Of a stretch of 64,000 bases of DNA, positions 18,465 through 27,824 are shown one piece after another (position 1 is the first letter of the stretch; the number at the start of each line of letters is the position of its first letter). The position numbers and the translations under genes are program-made. Source of the stretch: Ketobacter sp036337295 (GTDB lineage Bacteria > Pseudomonadota > Gammaproteobacteria > Pseudomonadales > Ketobacteraceae); the NCBI GenBank assembly GCA_036337295.1, contig JAYZEN010000007.1, forward strand, positions 1,054,001 through 1,118,000, written 5' to 3'. A model generated the notes under the pieces. The model ran no database searches. It saw nothing but the letters and a program-made list of their open reading frames with translations, and was not told the origin of the DNA.

Positions 18465-18950
18465 ATGATAAGGGGTATTCACCACGTTGCCGTCCATGTG
18501 CACGATCTGGACAAAATGATCCGGTTCTACCGGGATGCTTTCGGGTTCGAAGTGGTTGGAGAACCGTTCGGGTGGGAAAATGATGAGTTCATCGATCGCA
18601 TTGTATCCGTAAAGGGCTCCGCCGCCAGAGGCGCCATGCTGCGGGCAGGCTCCTGTTATTTCGAGTTGTTTGAATACAGCGCGCCGCAACCGGGCAACAC
18701 CCGTGGGCTCAATCCGTACGACAAGGGTTACACGCATTTCTGTGTGGATGTTACGGATATCAAACAGGAATTCGAGCGTCTGCAGAGCTTGGGCATGACC
18801 TTCCCGGAACCGGAGCCCATTAACGTCGGCCATGTAATCACCATCTACGGCCGGGACCCCGAGGGCAACCTGATCGAGATTCAGGAAACCATCGACGAGA
18901 ACTGTGACTTCCCGCTGGATCGGCTTCCGTCCATTCCCGCAAAGCAATAA
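18465..18950 (+). CDS. VOC-family (glyoxalase/bleomycin resistance/dioxygenase) protein
   Basis: A 161-residue protein of the vicinal oxygen chelate fold with two beta-alpha-beta-beta-beta units. It starts GIHHVAVHVHDLDKMIRFYRD with the first metal His and has GSCYFELFEY and THFCVDVTD in the second half, ending with DPEGNLIEIQE (metal Glu). A strong CAGGAG Shine-Dalgarno precedes the ATG. A methylmalonyl-CoA epimerase or lactoylglutathione-lyase type function, or a ring-cleaving dioxygenase, cannot be told apart. It is divergent from the Rieske/amidohydrolase unit and 43 bases upstream of the large oxidoreductase gene. Confidence 0.85.
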   Translation: MIRGIHHVAVHVHDLDKMIRFYRDAFGFEVVGEPFGWENDEFIDRIVSVKGSAARGAMLRAGSCYFELFEYSAPQPGNTRGLNPYDKGYTHFCVDVTDIKQEFERLQSLGMTFPEPEPINVGHVITIYGRDPEGNLIEIQETIDENCDFPLDRLPSIPAKQ

Positions 18951-18993
18951 TCAGCCGCATCAGAACCAGCAACATAAGAAGTAATTTCACTGC

Positions 18994-21900
18994 ATGACAC
19001 AGACCGCCGTTACACTTGATGACAAATACGTCCAGCCCGATGGGCAGGTATTCTTGAATGCCAACCAGGCGCTGGTGCGTTTGCCGCTGGATCAGGCCCG
19101 TCGCGACCGCGCCTTGGGTTTGGCTACGGCTGGCTATATCTCGGGTTATCGGGGTTCGCCCCTGGGCGTGTACGACTCGGCGTTGTGGAGCGCACAGAAG
19201 CTGCTGGACGAACACAACATCGTATTCAGGCCCGGCCTCAATGAAGAGCTGGCCATCAGTGCCATTCGCGGCACCCAGGAACTGAAATGGTTTGGACAGT
19301 CGGATCTGGACGGAATTTTCGGGCTTTGGTACGGCAAAGGCATTGGAGTAGATCGGGCTTGTGAGTCCATGAAACTCGGTAACCTGGAGGGTGCTTCCGC
19401 CGCCGGTGGATTTTTGATAGTCGCAGGCGACGATCACGGGGGGAAGTCTTCAGACAGCGCCCACCAATCCGAAAACACGCTGATGGCGGCCATGGTGCCC
19501 ATCCTCTATCCCGCCAACATTCAGGAGATCATCGAGTTCGGGCTTCTGGGCTGGGCCATGTCCCGCTACAGCGGGTGTTACATCGGCTTGAAGACCATTA
19601 CGGACACCCTGGACCTTTCCGCCTGTATCGAATTACCCGATGCCTATCACACCTACCAGATTCCCACCGATGTGGAGATCCCCCCCCAAGGCTTGAACTT
19701 GCGACCGAACCTGCCGGCGCTGGAGGAGGAACGTTGGCTGGTGGACTACCGGTTACCCGCCGCCACTGCGTTCGCCCGCGCCAATCAGGTAGACCGCATC
19801 ATCCTGGATGGAGTGCAGCGCACGTTGGGTATCGTCGCAGCAGGCAAAGCCTATCTGGATGTGCGCCAGGCACTGGACGATCTGGGCCTGGACGAAACCC
19901 GTTGCGCCCGGCTGGGTATCCGCCTGTATAAACCCGGCCTGATCTGGCCCATGGACAAGGTGGGGTTAACCAATTTTGCAAAGGGCAGCCGCGCGCTTCT
20001 CGTAGTGGAAGAAAAAAGGCCGGTGATGGAAGAGCAGATTGCCCGTCATCTTTATCACCTGGAGGGGGATCTGCGACCGGAACTTGCCGGCAAGCAGGAT
20101 CTGCACGGTGCACCTCTGCTACCTTCGGTGGGAGAGCTTTCCGTAGGCAAAATACGACACGCCATACTCCAAATTCTCACCCAGCTTGGTATCGCCGACG
20201 CGGAGGCGAGCCAGCGGTTGCATCATTTCAGTCAACTGGAACAGCAGGGGGTGACGTTAGGCAGTGGCGTCAATCGCCCAGCCTATTTCTGTTCTGGCTG
20301 TCCGCACAACACCAGCACCAAGTTACCCGCTGGCTCCAAAGCCATGGGGGGAATCGGGTGCCACGGCCTGGCCGCAGTGGTGATGGAGCGGGATACCATG
20401 CAGTTCATGCCGATGGGGCACGAAGGCTCTCCCTGGGTATCGGTTTCCCAGTTCGTGGACACGCCCCATATGTTCCAGAACATCGGCGATGGCACTTACT
20501 CTCACTCTGGAATCCTGGCCATCCGTGCGGCTGTGGCTGCCAAAGTGAACATCACCTACAAGGTGCTCTATAACGACGCTGTGGCCATGACCGGTGGGCA
20601 GCCGGTTGAACAACAGATCACACCTTTGGATATGGTGAATCAAATGCTCTCCGAAGGCGTGCGGCCGGTGTATCTGGTATCGGATAATCCAACCCAGTAC
20701 TGTCATCTCACCATGCCAAGGCATTCAGCGTTGTTTCACCGCGACGAGCTGGATCGCCTGCAGAAGGAATTGCGTGAGACAAAAGGGGTCAGTGGCATTG
20801 TCTACGAGCAAACCTGCGCCACAGAGAAACGCCGGCGCCGCAAGCGTGGTTTAATGGATGATCCTCCGCAGCGTTTGTTCATTCACCCTGAAGTGTGCGA
20901 AGGGTGCGGTGATTGCTCGGTGCAATCCAACTGCATCAGCATTACGCCCCTGGAAACCGAGTTTGGCCGCAAACGGCGTATCGATCAGTCCACCTGCAAC
21001 AAAGACTACAGCTGTGTAAAAGGTTTTTGTCCGTCGTTTGTGACTGTTACGGGCGCGGGAATCGCCACGCACCTGAAAGGCAACGCGGAACGGATTAACG
21101 AATTGATCGCCACGTTGCCGGCACCCGCAATCTCACCGTTGGATCAACGGGGTTTCAATATCCTGGTCGCGGGAATCGGTGGCACCGGCGTGCTGACCAT
21201 CGGTGCCTTGCTGGGTATGGCTGCGCACCTGGATGGAAAAGGGTGCACCGTCCTGGACATGACCGGCATGGCGCAAAAGGGTGGGGCGGTCACCAGTCAT
21301 ATACGCATCGGAACCAACCCCCAGAGCATCTATACGTCGCGCTTGAGTGAAGGCATGACCGATCTGCTGCTGGCCTGTGACATGATTGTCGGAGCCAGTG
21401 CGCCGGTTCTGAAAACTGTCCAACCTGGCAGCACTAACGCCATACTGAATAACGATGTTGCCCCCACCGGGGATTTCCAAAGCAACAAGCACCTGGATAT
21501 TGGGGAAGCCCGTTTGCGTGCAGCCATTCTCAAAGCATTGGCCGGTGGCACCACATTTGATATTCATGCCAGCAAACTGGCCACTGACCTCACCGGTGAC
21601 AGCATCGGCACCAACATGCTGATGTTGGGCTACGCCGTGCAAAAAGGCTTGCTGCCACTGTCGGTGGAATCCATCCAGGAAGCCATTCGACTCAACGGCA
21701 CCTTTGTTGAAGGCAACCTGCGCACTCTGGCACTGGGCCGCCTGGCCGCCCACGCGCCTGCTGCTTTAGCCGCTGAGCTTTCGGCCGGGGCGGATGCCGA
21801 ATTCGAGCTTCCGGATTTGAGCACGGTGGACGCCGTGCTGACAAGCCGCGTCAACCTGCTCACCCGGTATCAGAATCTGGCTTATGCCAATCAGTATCAG

Positions 21901-22509
21901 GATTTCGTAACCGACGTGCGCAGTCAGGTCAAGCACATGCAGCTGGATGCGGGAGAGACATTCAGCCGTGAAGTGGCACTGACCCTGGCCAAGCTGATGA
22001 GTTACAAGGACGAGTATGAGGTGGCGCGCCTGTACAGCGATCCATCGTTTGTGCGACGCCTGAAGGCACAGTTCAAAGGTGACTACAGCATCCGTTTTAA
22101 CCTGGCGCCTCCTATTTTACCCGGCCGGGATAAGGCCACCGGGCGCCCCAGGAAACGCACCTTTGGGCCCTGGATGCTGCAGGGCTTTCGTTGGTTGAGC
22201 AAATTGAAGTTTTTACGGGGAACGGCATTTGATCCGTTTGGTTATTTTGAGGAACGCAGGATGGAGCGGAATCTGATTGAAGAGTACCGACGCCTGATCC
22301 TCGAGGTGGTGGCCAAGTTACGCCAAGACAACCTGGAAGCCGCCATACACCTGGCGGGTGCAGCCCGCGAGATCGGCGGCTATGGCCCAGTGAAGGAGGC
22401 ATCACTGATCCAGTATCGCGCCCGCCTGCCAGTGCTGAAAAAAGCACTTGATGCTCAACCGGAAGAGACGCAAACCGCGCCCAGGAAACTGCAGGTCACC
22501 CAGGCTTGA
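18994..22509 (+). CDS. 2-oxoacid (indolepyruvate-type) ferredoxin oxidoreductase, fused subunits
   Basis: A 1171-residue fusion. The N-terminal part has the pyrimidine-binding/transketolase-like domain (SGYRGSPLGVYDSAL), then the thiamine-diphosphate domain with MGGIGCHGLAAVVMERDT and QNIGDGTYSHSG. Next come cysteine clusters for iron-sulfur centres (CEGCGDCSVQSNC and SCVKGFC) around residues 630-680, and the gamma domain (AGIGGTGVLTIGALLGMAA). It oxidises a 2-oxoacid to the acyl-CoA and reduces ferredoxin. This long single-chain form is common in proteobacteria. In this setting it could degrade amino-acid derived or branched 2-oxoacids, or supply reduced ferredoxin; that is inference. Confidence 0.93.
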   Translation: MTQTAVTLDDKYVQPDGQVFLNANQALVRLPLDQARRDRALGLATAGYISGYRGSPLGVYDSALWSAQKLLDEHNIVFRPGLNEELAISAIRGTQELKWFGQSDLDGIFGLWYGKGIGVDRACESMKLGNLEGASAAGGFLIVAGDDHGGKSSDSAHQSENTLMAAMVPILYPANIQEIIEFGLLGWAMSRYSGCYIGLKTITDTLDLSACIELPDAYHTYQIPTDVEIPPQGLNLRPNLPALEEERWLVDYRLPAATAFARANQVDRIILDGVQRTLGIVAAGKAYLDVRQALDDLGLDETRCARLGIRLYKPGLIWPMDKVGLTNFAKGSRALLVVEEKRPVMEEQIARHLYHLEGDLRPELAGKQDLHGAPLLPSVGELSVGKIRHAILQILTQLGIADAEASQRLHHFSQLEQQGVTLGSGVNRPAYFCSGCPHNTSTKLPAGSKAMGGIGCHGLAAVVMERDTMQFMPMGHEGSPWVSVSQFVDTPHMFQNIGDGTYSHSGILAIRAAVAAKVNITYKVLYNDAVAMTGGQPVEQQITPLDMVNQMLSEGVRPVYLVSDNPTQYCHLTMPRHSALFHRDELDRLQKELRETKGVSGIVYEQTCATEKRRRRKRGLMDDPPQRLFIHPEVCEGCGDCSVQSNCISITPLETEFGRKRRIDQSTCNKDYSCVKGFCPSFVTVTGAGIATHLKGNAERINELIATLPAPAISPLDQRGFNILVAGIGGTGVLTIGALLGMAAHLDGKGCTVLDMTGMAQKGGAVTSHIRIGTNPQSIYTSRLSEGMTDLLLACDMIVGASAPVLKTVQPGSTNAILNNDVAPTGDFQSNKHLDIGEARLRAAILKALAGGTTFDIHASKLATDLTGDSIGTNMLMLGYAVQKGLLPLSVESIQEAIRLNGTFVEGNLRTLALGRLAAHAPAALAAELSAGADAEFELPDLSTVDAVLTSRVNLLTRYQNLAYANQYQDFVTDVRSQVKHMQLDAGETFSREVALTLAKLMSYKDEYEVARLYSDPSFVRRLKAQFKGDYSIRFNLAPPILPGRDKATGRPRKRTFGPWMLQGFRWLSKLKFLRGTAFDPFGYFEERRMERNLIEEYRRLILEVVAKLRQDNLEAAIHLAGAAREIGGYGPVKEASLIQYRARLPVLKKALDAQPEETQTAPRKLQVTQA

Positions 22510-22522
22510 TTTGACATCACCC

Positions 22523-23068
22523 CTAACGGGCATTGATCAGCGACAAAAACTCATAGCGGGTGGCTTGGTTATCCCGGAAGGTTCCGAGCATGGCGGAGGT
22601 TTTCATCACCGAGTTCTGTTTTTCCACGCCCCGCATCATCATACACATGTGCTGGGCTTCAACGACCACACCCACACCGGCGGCACCCACCACATCCTGG
22701 ATGGTCTCGGCAATCTGCGTGGTGAGCTGTTCCTGGATTTGCAGACGGCGGGCGTACATATCCACTATACGCGCCACTTTCGATAAGCCCAGCACTTTGC
22801 CGGATGGAATGTAAGCCACGTGAGCACGACCAATGAAGGGCAGCAGGTGGTGTTCACACATGGAATACAGCTCGATGTCTTTCACTACCACCATCTCACT
22901 GGCGTCGGAAGGGAACAACGCATTGTTGATAACGTCGTCCAGCTGTTGATGATAACCACGGGTCAGATATTCGAATGCCTTGGCGGCCCGCTCCGGGGTC
23001 TTTTCCAGACCGGGACGGGTAAGGTCTTCTCCGATGGCGGTGATGATGGAGGCAAAATTTTCTTTCAT
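22523..23068 (-). CDS. folE: GTP cyclohydrolase I
   Basis: A 181-residue enzyme that turns GTP into dihydroneopterin triphosphate, the entry to folate and tetrahydrobiopterin. The zinc ligands Cys71, His74 and Cys142 are present in YSMCEHHLLPF and HMCMMMRGVEKQNS. The GLSKVARIVDMYARRLQ segment is typical. It is convergent with the oxidoreductase gene (13 bases apart) and follows the MobA-like gene in the same direction after 75 bases. A clean, full-length copy; whether it is the only folE of the genome cannot be known. Confidence 0.97.
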   Translation of the reverse strand: MKENFASIITAIGEDLTRPGLEKTPERAAKAFEYLTRGYHQQLDDVINNALFPSDASEMVVVKDIELYSMCEHHLLPFIGRAHVAYIPSGKVLGLSKVARIVDMYARRLQIQEQLTTQIAETIQDVVGAAGVGVVVEAQHMCMMMRGVEKQNSVMKTSAMLGTFRDNQATRYEFLSLINAR

Positions 23069-23143
23069 TGTTCAGGTCTCGTTTACTACTGATCTGGATT
23101 ATAGAGTGGATTCATGCAGGCTGCGGATAGGATCGACTCTCTA

Positions 23144-23767
23144 CTATAACACACTGCTGTTGATTAGAAACTGCTGGAGATCTGCGGGGGTATCGATGTC
23201 ACTGAGCACGGCCGGATCATCCACCTGCACCTCGAAGGGCTGGCAGCGTTTTAAGATAGCGCGCCCACCCTGGTCACCCTGCAATTGGGATAGCTGGGAA
23301 AACTGTGCTTGCTGAAAGCCCACCGGGTGCCCCCATTCACCTTCATACACCGGAACAACCGGCGCCCCCTGTTGTTGCCGTTCTGCAAGTGTTTGGGCGA
23401 GGCGTTGAATGGTGTCCTCGCGGATGCCGGGCATGTCTGCCAGGGCCACCAGGGCAGCCTGCCACTGCTGTTTCGATGCCGATTTTATAGCGGCCGCCAG
23501 GCTGTCACCTATTCCGAATCCGTGTTCATTCTGAGTCTGCCTGGGGAGCAACAGAAGCTCTGCATCGGCGCGTACAGCAGACTGGATTTCCATGGGCAGA
23601 TCATCACTGGCGACCACCAGCTTGGGGCCGGGAATCACCGCAAAGCTGGCAAGCGTGTGTAACAGCAGCGGCTTCCCATTTAACAGGGCCAAGCGCTTAT
23701 CCGAGCCAAAGCGGCGAGAGTATCCCGCGGCCAGAATTATGGTCCCTATGCGTGCAAGGCTACTCAT
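23144..23767 (-). CDS. MobA-like nucleotidyltransferase (MocA-type)
   Basis: A 207-residue NTP-transferase. The nucleotide-binding start is IGTIILAAGYSRRFGSDKRL, and ALVALADMPGI carries the metal-binding Asp motif. It resembles MocA, which makes molybdopterin cytosine dinucleotide, more than MobA. The start overlaps the stop of the XdhC-like gene by 4 bases (ATGA), so they are translationally coupled. The pair normally serves enzymes of the xanthine dehydrogenase family, but none of these is in the window. Confidence 0.87.
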   Translation of the reverse strand: MSSLARIGTIILAAGYSRRFGSDKRLALLNGKPLLLHTLASFAVIPGPKLVVASDDLPMEIQSAVRADAELLLLPRQTQNEHGFGIGDSLAAAIKSASKQQWQAALVALADMPGIREDTIQRLAQTLAERQQQGAPVVPVYEGEWGHPVGFQQAQFSQLSQLQGDQGGRAILKRCQPFEVQVDDPAVLSDIDTPADLQQFLINSSVL

Positions 23768-24735
23768 AATCGTTCCCGCTTGCGTCGCAACTGGGTCAAC
23801 TCCGCCAGCACGGACACCGCAATTTCCGGGGCGGTTTTACTGCCAATTGACAGCCCCACCGGTGCATGCAGGCGTTGCAACTGTGCCTCGGTCACGTCCA
23901 GCTGCCGCAGTCTTTCAATACGCTGTTCCGTGGTACGTAAGGAACCGAGAGCACCCACATAGAGGTTGTCCCGGGTCAGCGCCTCCATCAAGGCCATATC
24001 GTCGATGCGAGGGTCATGGGTCAGGGTGATCACAATGCTGAAGGGATCGCTCCCATATTGCCTCACGACGTCGTCCGGCATCCCCAACACACACTCACAG
24101 GGGTGCTCTGGGCCTATGACATGAGTCTGGAAATCGTCCAATTTATCGGCGCGGGGATCGGTCACCACCACGCGATAATCCATCAGGCTCCCCATCTGCG
24201 CCAGGCAGCCGGCAATCTGGCCTGCACCCACCAGCAACAGCGTGTAACGGGGGCCATAAACCTGTACCCATTTTTGTTCAGATAGTGTAAACGGTGCAAA
24301 GTGCGTGACTTGCCGTAAAGTAGCAGCACCCGTCTTCAAATCAACAGATCTTTCCACGCAGGCGCGCCGCTCAAGCCTGTCATTGATAACACTCAATTGT
24401 TGCAGATCACAAACATCCAGCTTTTCCACCAGTACTGTCAGGTAGCCGCCACAGGGCAGACCCAGACGGGCATTTTCCTCAGCATTGAGTCCGTATTCCA
24501 CCAGAGTTGGGAACGCTTCAATGCCACCGGAATGCAGCCTCTCCACCAGGTCATCCTCCACACAGCCTCCGGACAGTGCACCCACCACCTGACCATTCTG
24601 GTTGCAGGCCATTAACGAGCCAGCCGGGCGGGGAGAGGAGCCATGAGTCGCCACAATAGTACACAACCAGGCGCAATGCCCGTCGGCAATCCAGCGCTGT
24701 AACGTTGCCAGCACCTGATGATCAAGACTGTGCAT
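23764..24735 (-). CDS. XdhC/CoxI-family molybdenum-cofactor chaperone
   Basis: A 323-residue protein. I take the ATG at 24735; the upstream in-frame start at 24771 would add a weak leader. The N-terminal XdhC domain shows TIVATHGSSPRPAGSLMA and GALSGGCVEDDLVERL; the C-terminal Rossmann domain shows LLLVGAGQIAGCLAQMG and YVGALGSLRTTEQRIERLR. Such proteins sulfurate and insert molybdenum cofactor into xanthine-dehydrogenase-type enzymes. It is coupled to the MobA-like gene and lies 63 bases after the MFS gene in the same direction. Confidence 0.88.
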   Translation of the reverse strand: MHSLDHQVLATLQRWIADGHCAWLCTIVATHGSSPRPAGSLMACNQNGQVVGALSGGCVEDDLVERLHSGGIEAFPTLVEYGLNAEENARLGLPCGGYLTVLVEKLDVCDLQQLSVINDRLERRACVERSVDLKTGAATLRQVTHFAPFTLSEQKWVQVYGPRYTLLLVGAGQIAGCLAQMGSLMDYRVVVTDPRADKLDDFQTHVIGPEHPCECVLGMPDDVVRQYGSDPFSIVITLTHDPRIDDMALMEALTRDNLYVGALGSLRTTEQRIERLRQLDVTEAQLQRLHAPVGLSIGSKTAPEIAVSVLAELTQLRRKRERL

Positions 24736-24798
24736 GGCAGACCCTGTGTGTAGTAAAACGGTGTGTGGCAATGCGGTGTGGTAGTTTGTGCATACTGG

Positions 24799-26448
24799 CT
24801 AAGGCCCCGTGTAATCCAGCGTTTCCTGTTTGGTGTCCGGCGATTCTGCCTGCCAGCGCACCGAGCCGATCGGCCGTTCCAGCTTGCGCCGCACTTGCGT
24901 TGGTCCGGTGAACCGATTGAATATTTTGACCTCGCCATGAACCGCCAGGTCGACCTGCGTGTAGCGGGAACGCATCCTCAGGTAATCGCCCCAGGTAGGA
25001 CAATGAAAGCGCTCAGTCCAGATGTCGGGGGCTTCGATGTCCCGCGCCAATGACCAGTCGTAGGCCCCATTACGCAGCCGGACTTTCTGCATGTGGAGCA
25101 TGGCGTTGTAAAACGCGCGGGCCTGCTCCGGCGCAATGTCGTAATCAATTTCCAACACGATGGGGCCGGAACGCATGGTCAAATCCAGCGCCACATTAGG
25201 TTCATTGGACAGCTCGATTTGCTCGATGTCTTCATCGGCATCCTTGGGCACCGGTAACAACCAGCCGATCAGGATGGTCAGCAGCAAGGCCAGGGCAGAA
25301 AGCATCAAAGCCTGCTGCACCGAATAGTCCGAAGCCACCAGCCCCCACACCCATGAGCCGATGGCGATACCACCGGCGGTGCAGGTTTGAAACATGGACA
25401 ATGCCCGCGCGATCACCCAGCGGGGTGTGGAAAGTTGCACCGAGATATTCAACAGTGAGACCACCAGAATGCTGGCCCCGCTGGCCACGAACAACGCCAG
25501 GCAGGTGAGCACCAGAAACTGGCTGAGCCCCACCACCAACAACGACCCAGAGCCAATCAACGCCAGAATTTTCAGTGTACGTTCAGTGTGGGTGAGGGCA
25601 CGAATGTGGCTCACCGCCAACCCGGCGGTCACCGCACCCACACCGCTGACGCCCAGCAGCAACCCATACATATCGGCACCACCACCCAGCACATCCCGGG
25701 CAATAAGCGGGGCCAATGCGTTGGCGGATGCGATACAAATGCAAATACTGAATGAACGCAATAACGCCCGTTTGATGGGAGAGGAGTGTTGCGCATAGCG
25801 CAGGCCGGAAATCACCGCCCGTCGAAAGCCTTCCGGCGGCAAGCGGGAAGGGGCAACGTTCCTGCGCCATAAATAGAATGTGATGAATAATGGAATGTAA
25901 AAGATTGAGTTGACGATGAAGGCGTAGTTGGCTCCAAACGCCATCACGATGATGCCACCCAAAGCGGGGCCAACACTGCGCGCCGCATTGTAAGCCACAG
26001 AACCCAAGCCGATGGCCGCGGGTAACTGGTCCGGGGGGACCTGCTCTGGAATCGATGCCTGCCAGGAAGGCGCATAAAACGCGACCCCGCATCCGATCAT
26101 GACCGTAAACAGCAACAGCATCCAGGGGGTGGTGTAGCCGAGAAACGCCAGGGAGGTCAGAGTAATGGAAGTGATGATGGCGAAGGCCAGGGAACACAGG
26201 GTTATTAACCTGCGGTCAAACATATCCGCCACAGCACCGGCCACAATGGCCACGAGCATATAGGGCGCCATCAATGCAGTTTGGGTGAGAGCCACCATGG
26301 AGGGGGAGTCGGTGATGCGGGCCATTTCCCAGGCCACCCCAACCCCCAGTATCAAATGCCCGAAATACGCAAACACACTGGCGGACCAGATATTGCGAAA
26401 GTTCTTATGCTTTAAGGGCGTAAACGCACCGACGTTCTTATTATTCAA
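24799..26448 (-). CDS. MFS transporter with C-terminal monooxygenase-like domain
   Basis: A 549-residue protein of the MFS_3 (enterobactin-exporter-like) group. About twelve TM helices occupy residues 20-405. The last 120 residues (for example VLEIDYDIAPEQARAFYNAM and WGDYLRMRSRYTQVDLAVHG) form the soluble domain often found on this group. The start appears to be a TTG at 26448, since no ATG or GTG lies near; the Shine-Dalgarno is weak. It is divergent from the second MFS gene, and the degenerate palindrome at 26476-26488 lies between them. Export of a toxic intermediate or siderophore-like compound is possible. Confidence 0.85.
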   Translation of the reverse strand: MNNKNVGAFTPLKHKNFRNIWSASVFAYFGHLILGVGVAWEMARITDSPSMVALTQTALMAPYMLVAIVAGAVADMFDRRLITLCSLAFAIITSITLTSLAFLGYTTPWMLLLFTVMIGCGVAFYAPSWQASIPEQVPPDQLPAAIGLGSVAYNAARSVGPALGGIIVMAFGANYAFIVNSIFYIPLFITFYLWRRNVAPSRLPPEGFRRAVISGLRYAQHSSPIKRALLRSFSICICIASANALAPLIARDVLGGGADMYGLLLGVSGVGAVTAGLAVSHIRALTHTERTLKILALIGSGSLLVVGLSQFLVLTCLALFVASGASILVVSLLNISVQLSTPRWVIARALSMFQTCTAGGIAIGSWVWGLVASDYSVQQALMLSALALLLTILIGWLLPVPKDADEDIEQIELSNEPNVALDLTMRSGPIVLEIDYDIAPEQARAFYNAMLHMQKVRLRNGAYDWSLARDIEAPDIWTERFHCPTWGDYLRMRSRYTQVDLAVHGEVKIFNRFTGPTQVRRKLERPIGSVRWQAESPDTKQETLDYTGP

Positions 26449-26475
26449 AGATCGACCCAGACCGTTTATTATTAT

Positions 26476-26488
26476 ACAACAATGGTGT
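26476..26488. promoter_or_regulatory. Palindromic operator candidate, site 3 (degenerate)
   Basis: ACAAC (26476-26480), spacer AAT, then GGTGT (26484-26488), one mismatch from the GTTGT arm. A TATTAT -10-like hexamer lies at 26470-26475, directly before it. It sits in the 134-bp intergenic region between the divergent MFS genes. Confidence 0.4.
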
Positions 26489-26582
26489 TTAATAGATTAT
26501 CCAGTATTCCGGCGCCCCAGGCAACCACATTCAATATATTGAACATTATAAGAATAACGAGATTAGGTTCAGGCAAACAACG

Positions 26583-27815
26583 ATGAAATCCAAAAGTGGT
26601 GAATTTCGATCCGGATGGACGGCGCTCCTGGCTGCAACCTCCGGCATGAGTGCTGGGCTTGGACTGAATGCCTACGTCAACAATATATTTGGTCCCTACT
26701 TGCTGCAAGCGTTTGATTGGACCAAATCCGAGTACGCCCTCAACGGTGCCATTTCCATCATCACTGTGTTCTGGATTCCGTTTATCGGTCGTATGGCGGA
26801 TCTGTTTGGTGTTCGCACCGTTGCGGTGTTCGGCATCGTGGCCTATCCCATCAGCTTTATCCTGATGAGCCTGTTGAGTGGTGATGTGAAAATTCTGTAC
26901 GCCATTCACTTTATGCAAGTGATATTCTGTGCGTCCACCACCGCGACGGTGTATTGCCGGGTGGTCGCAGAGCGCTTTACGCGGCAACGGGGCCTGGCGT
27001 TGGCGGTCTGTGCGGCGGGGCCCGCCGTCACCGGTGCGATCGCCAGTCCATTGCTGACCTGGTATGTGGACCTGTATGGCTGGCGTTCCGGCTTCCATGC
27101 CATGGCGGTGTTTTCCGGGGTTCTGGGTATTCTGGCCCTGATACTGCTGCCCAAGCGTTCCCCGGAACGGCGCCAAAGCGCTGCCAGGCAAAGTGCACGC
27201 AAAGACTATCCGATGATTTTCAAAAGCCCCGCCTTTCGCATCATTGCCATCAGCTCGTTCCTGTGCAGCCTCACTCACGCCCTTGCCACCTCACAACTGA
27301 AAATTGTGCTCGCCGATCACAATGTTTCTGATGTGGCGGCAGGGTACATGGTGTCTGTGTTTGCGGTGGGGGTCATCATCGGCCGGTTGATCGCCGGTGT
27401 CGCCCTGGATAAGTGGCAAACCCACATTGTGGCCGCCATTGGCATGGGCCTGCCGTGCCTGGGTTGTTTTATCCTCGCCACAGGCACAGAAACCCTGTTG
27501 CTACTCGGTATTGCCATCGTATTGATCGGCCTGTCGTTTGGTGCTGAGGCGGATATTCTTGCTTACGTCACCGCGGAGTACTTTCCCATGGCGATTTACA
27601 GTACGGTGATGGGACTGTTGACCACGGCGGTTGGGTTGGCTATCGGACTGGGTTCAGGGTTGTTGAGTTTTTTGCTGGCAAAAACAGACAGTTTCACCGC
27701 GTTCCTGCTGCTTGGGGGCACCCTGGTGTTTTTCGGTGGCATTAACTTGCTGCGACTGGGGGCTCACCGGCCAACGCAGACCGAAACGGCCACAGCTTCG
27801 ACAGCTGCAAGCTGA
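26583..27815 (+). CDS. MFS transporter
   Basis: A 410-residue major facilitator. Twelve TM helices fit the hydrophobic pattern; the loop 2-3 signature is GRMADLFGVRTVAVFG, and GRLIAGVALDKWQ is the matching half in the second domain. It resembles the monocarboxylate/oxalate-formate type of MFS. Import of an organic acid substrate of the pathway is a fair guess. It is convergent with the kinase-like gene, 9 bases apart. Confidence 0.88.
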   Translation: MKSKSGEFRSGWTALLAATSGMSAGLGLNAYVNNIFGPYLLQAFDWTKSEYALNGAISIITVFWIPFIGRMADLFGVRTVAVFGIVAYPISFILMSLLSGDVKILYAIHFMQVIFCASTTATVYCRVVAERFTRQRGLALAVCAAGPAVTGAIASPLLTWYVDLYGWRSGFHAMAVFSGVLGILALILLPKRSPERRQSAARQSARKDYPMIFKSPAFRIIAISSFLCSLTHALATSQLKIVLADHNVSDVAAGYMVSVFAVGVIIGRLIAGVALDKWQTHIVAAIGMGLPCLGCFILATGTETLLLLGIAIVLIGLSFGAEADILAYVTAEYFPMAIYSTVMGLLTTAVGLAIGLGSGLLSFLLAKTDSFTAFLLLGGTLVFFGGINLLRLGAHRPTQTETATASTAAS

Positions 27816-27824
27816 TATCCATGA

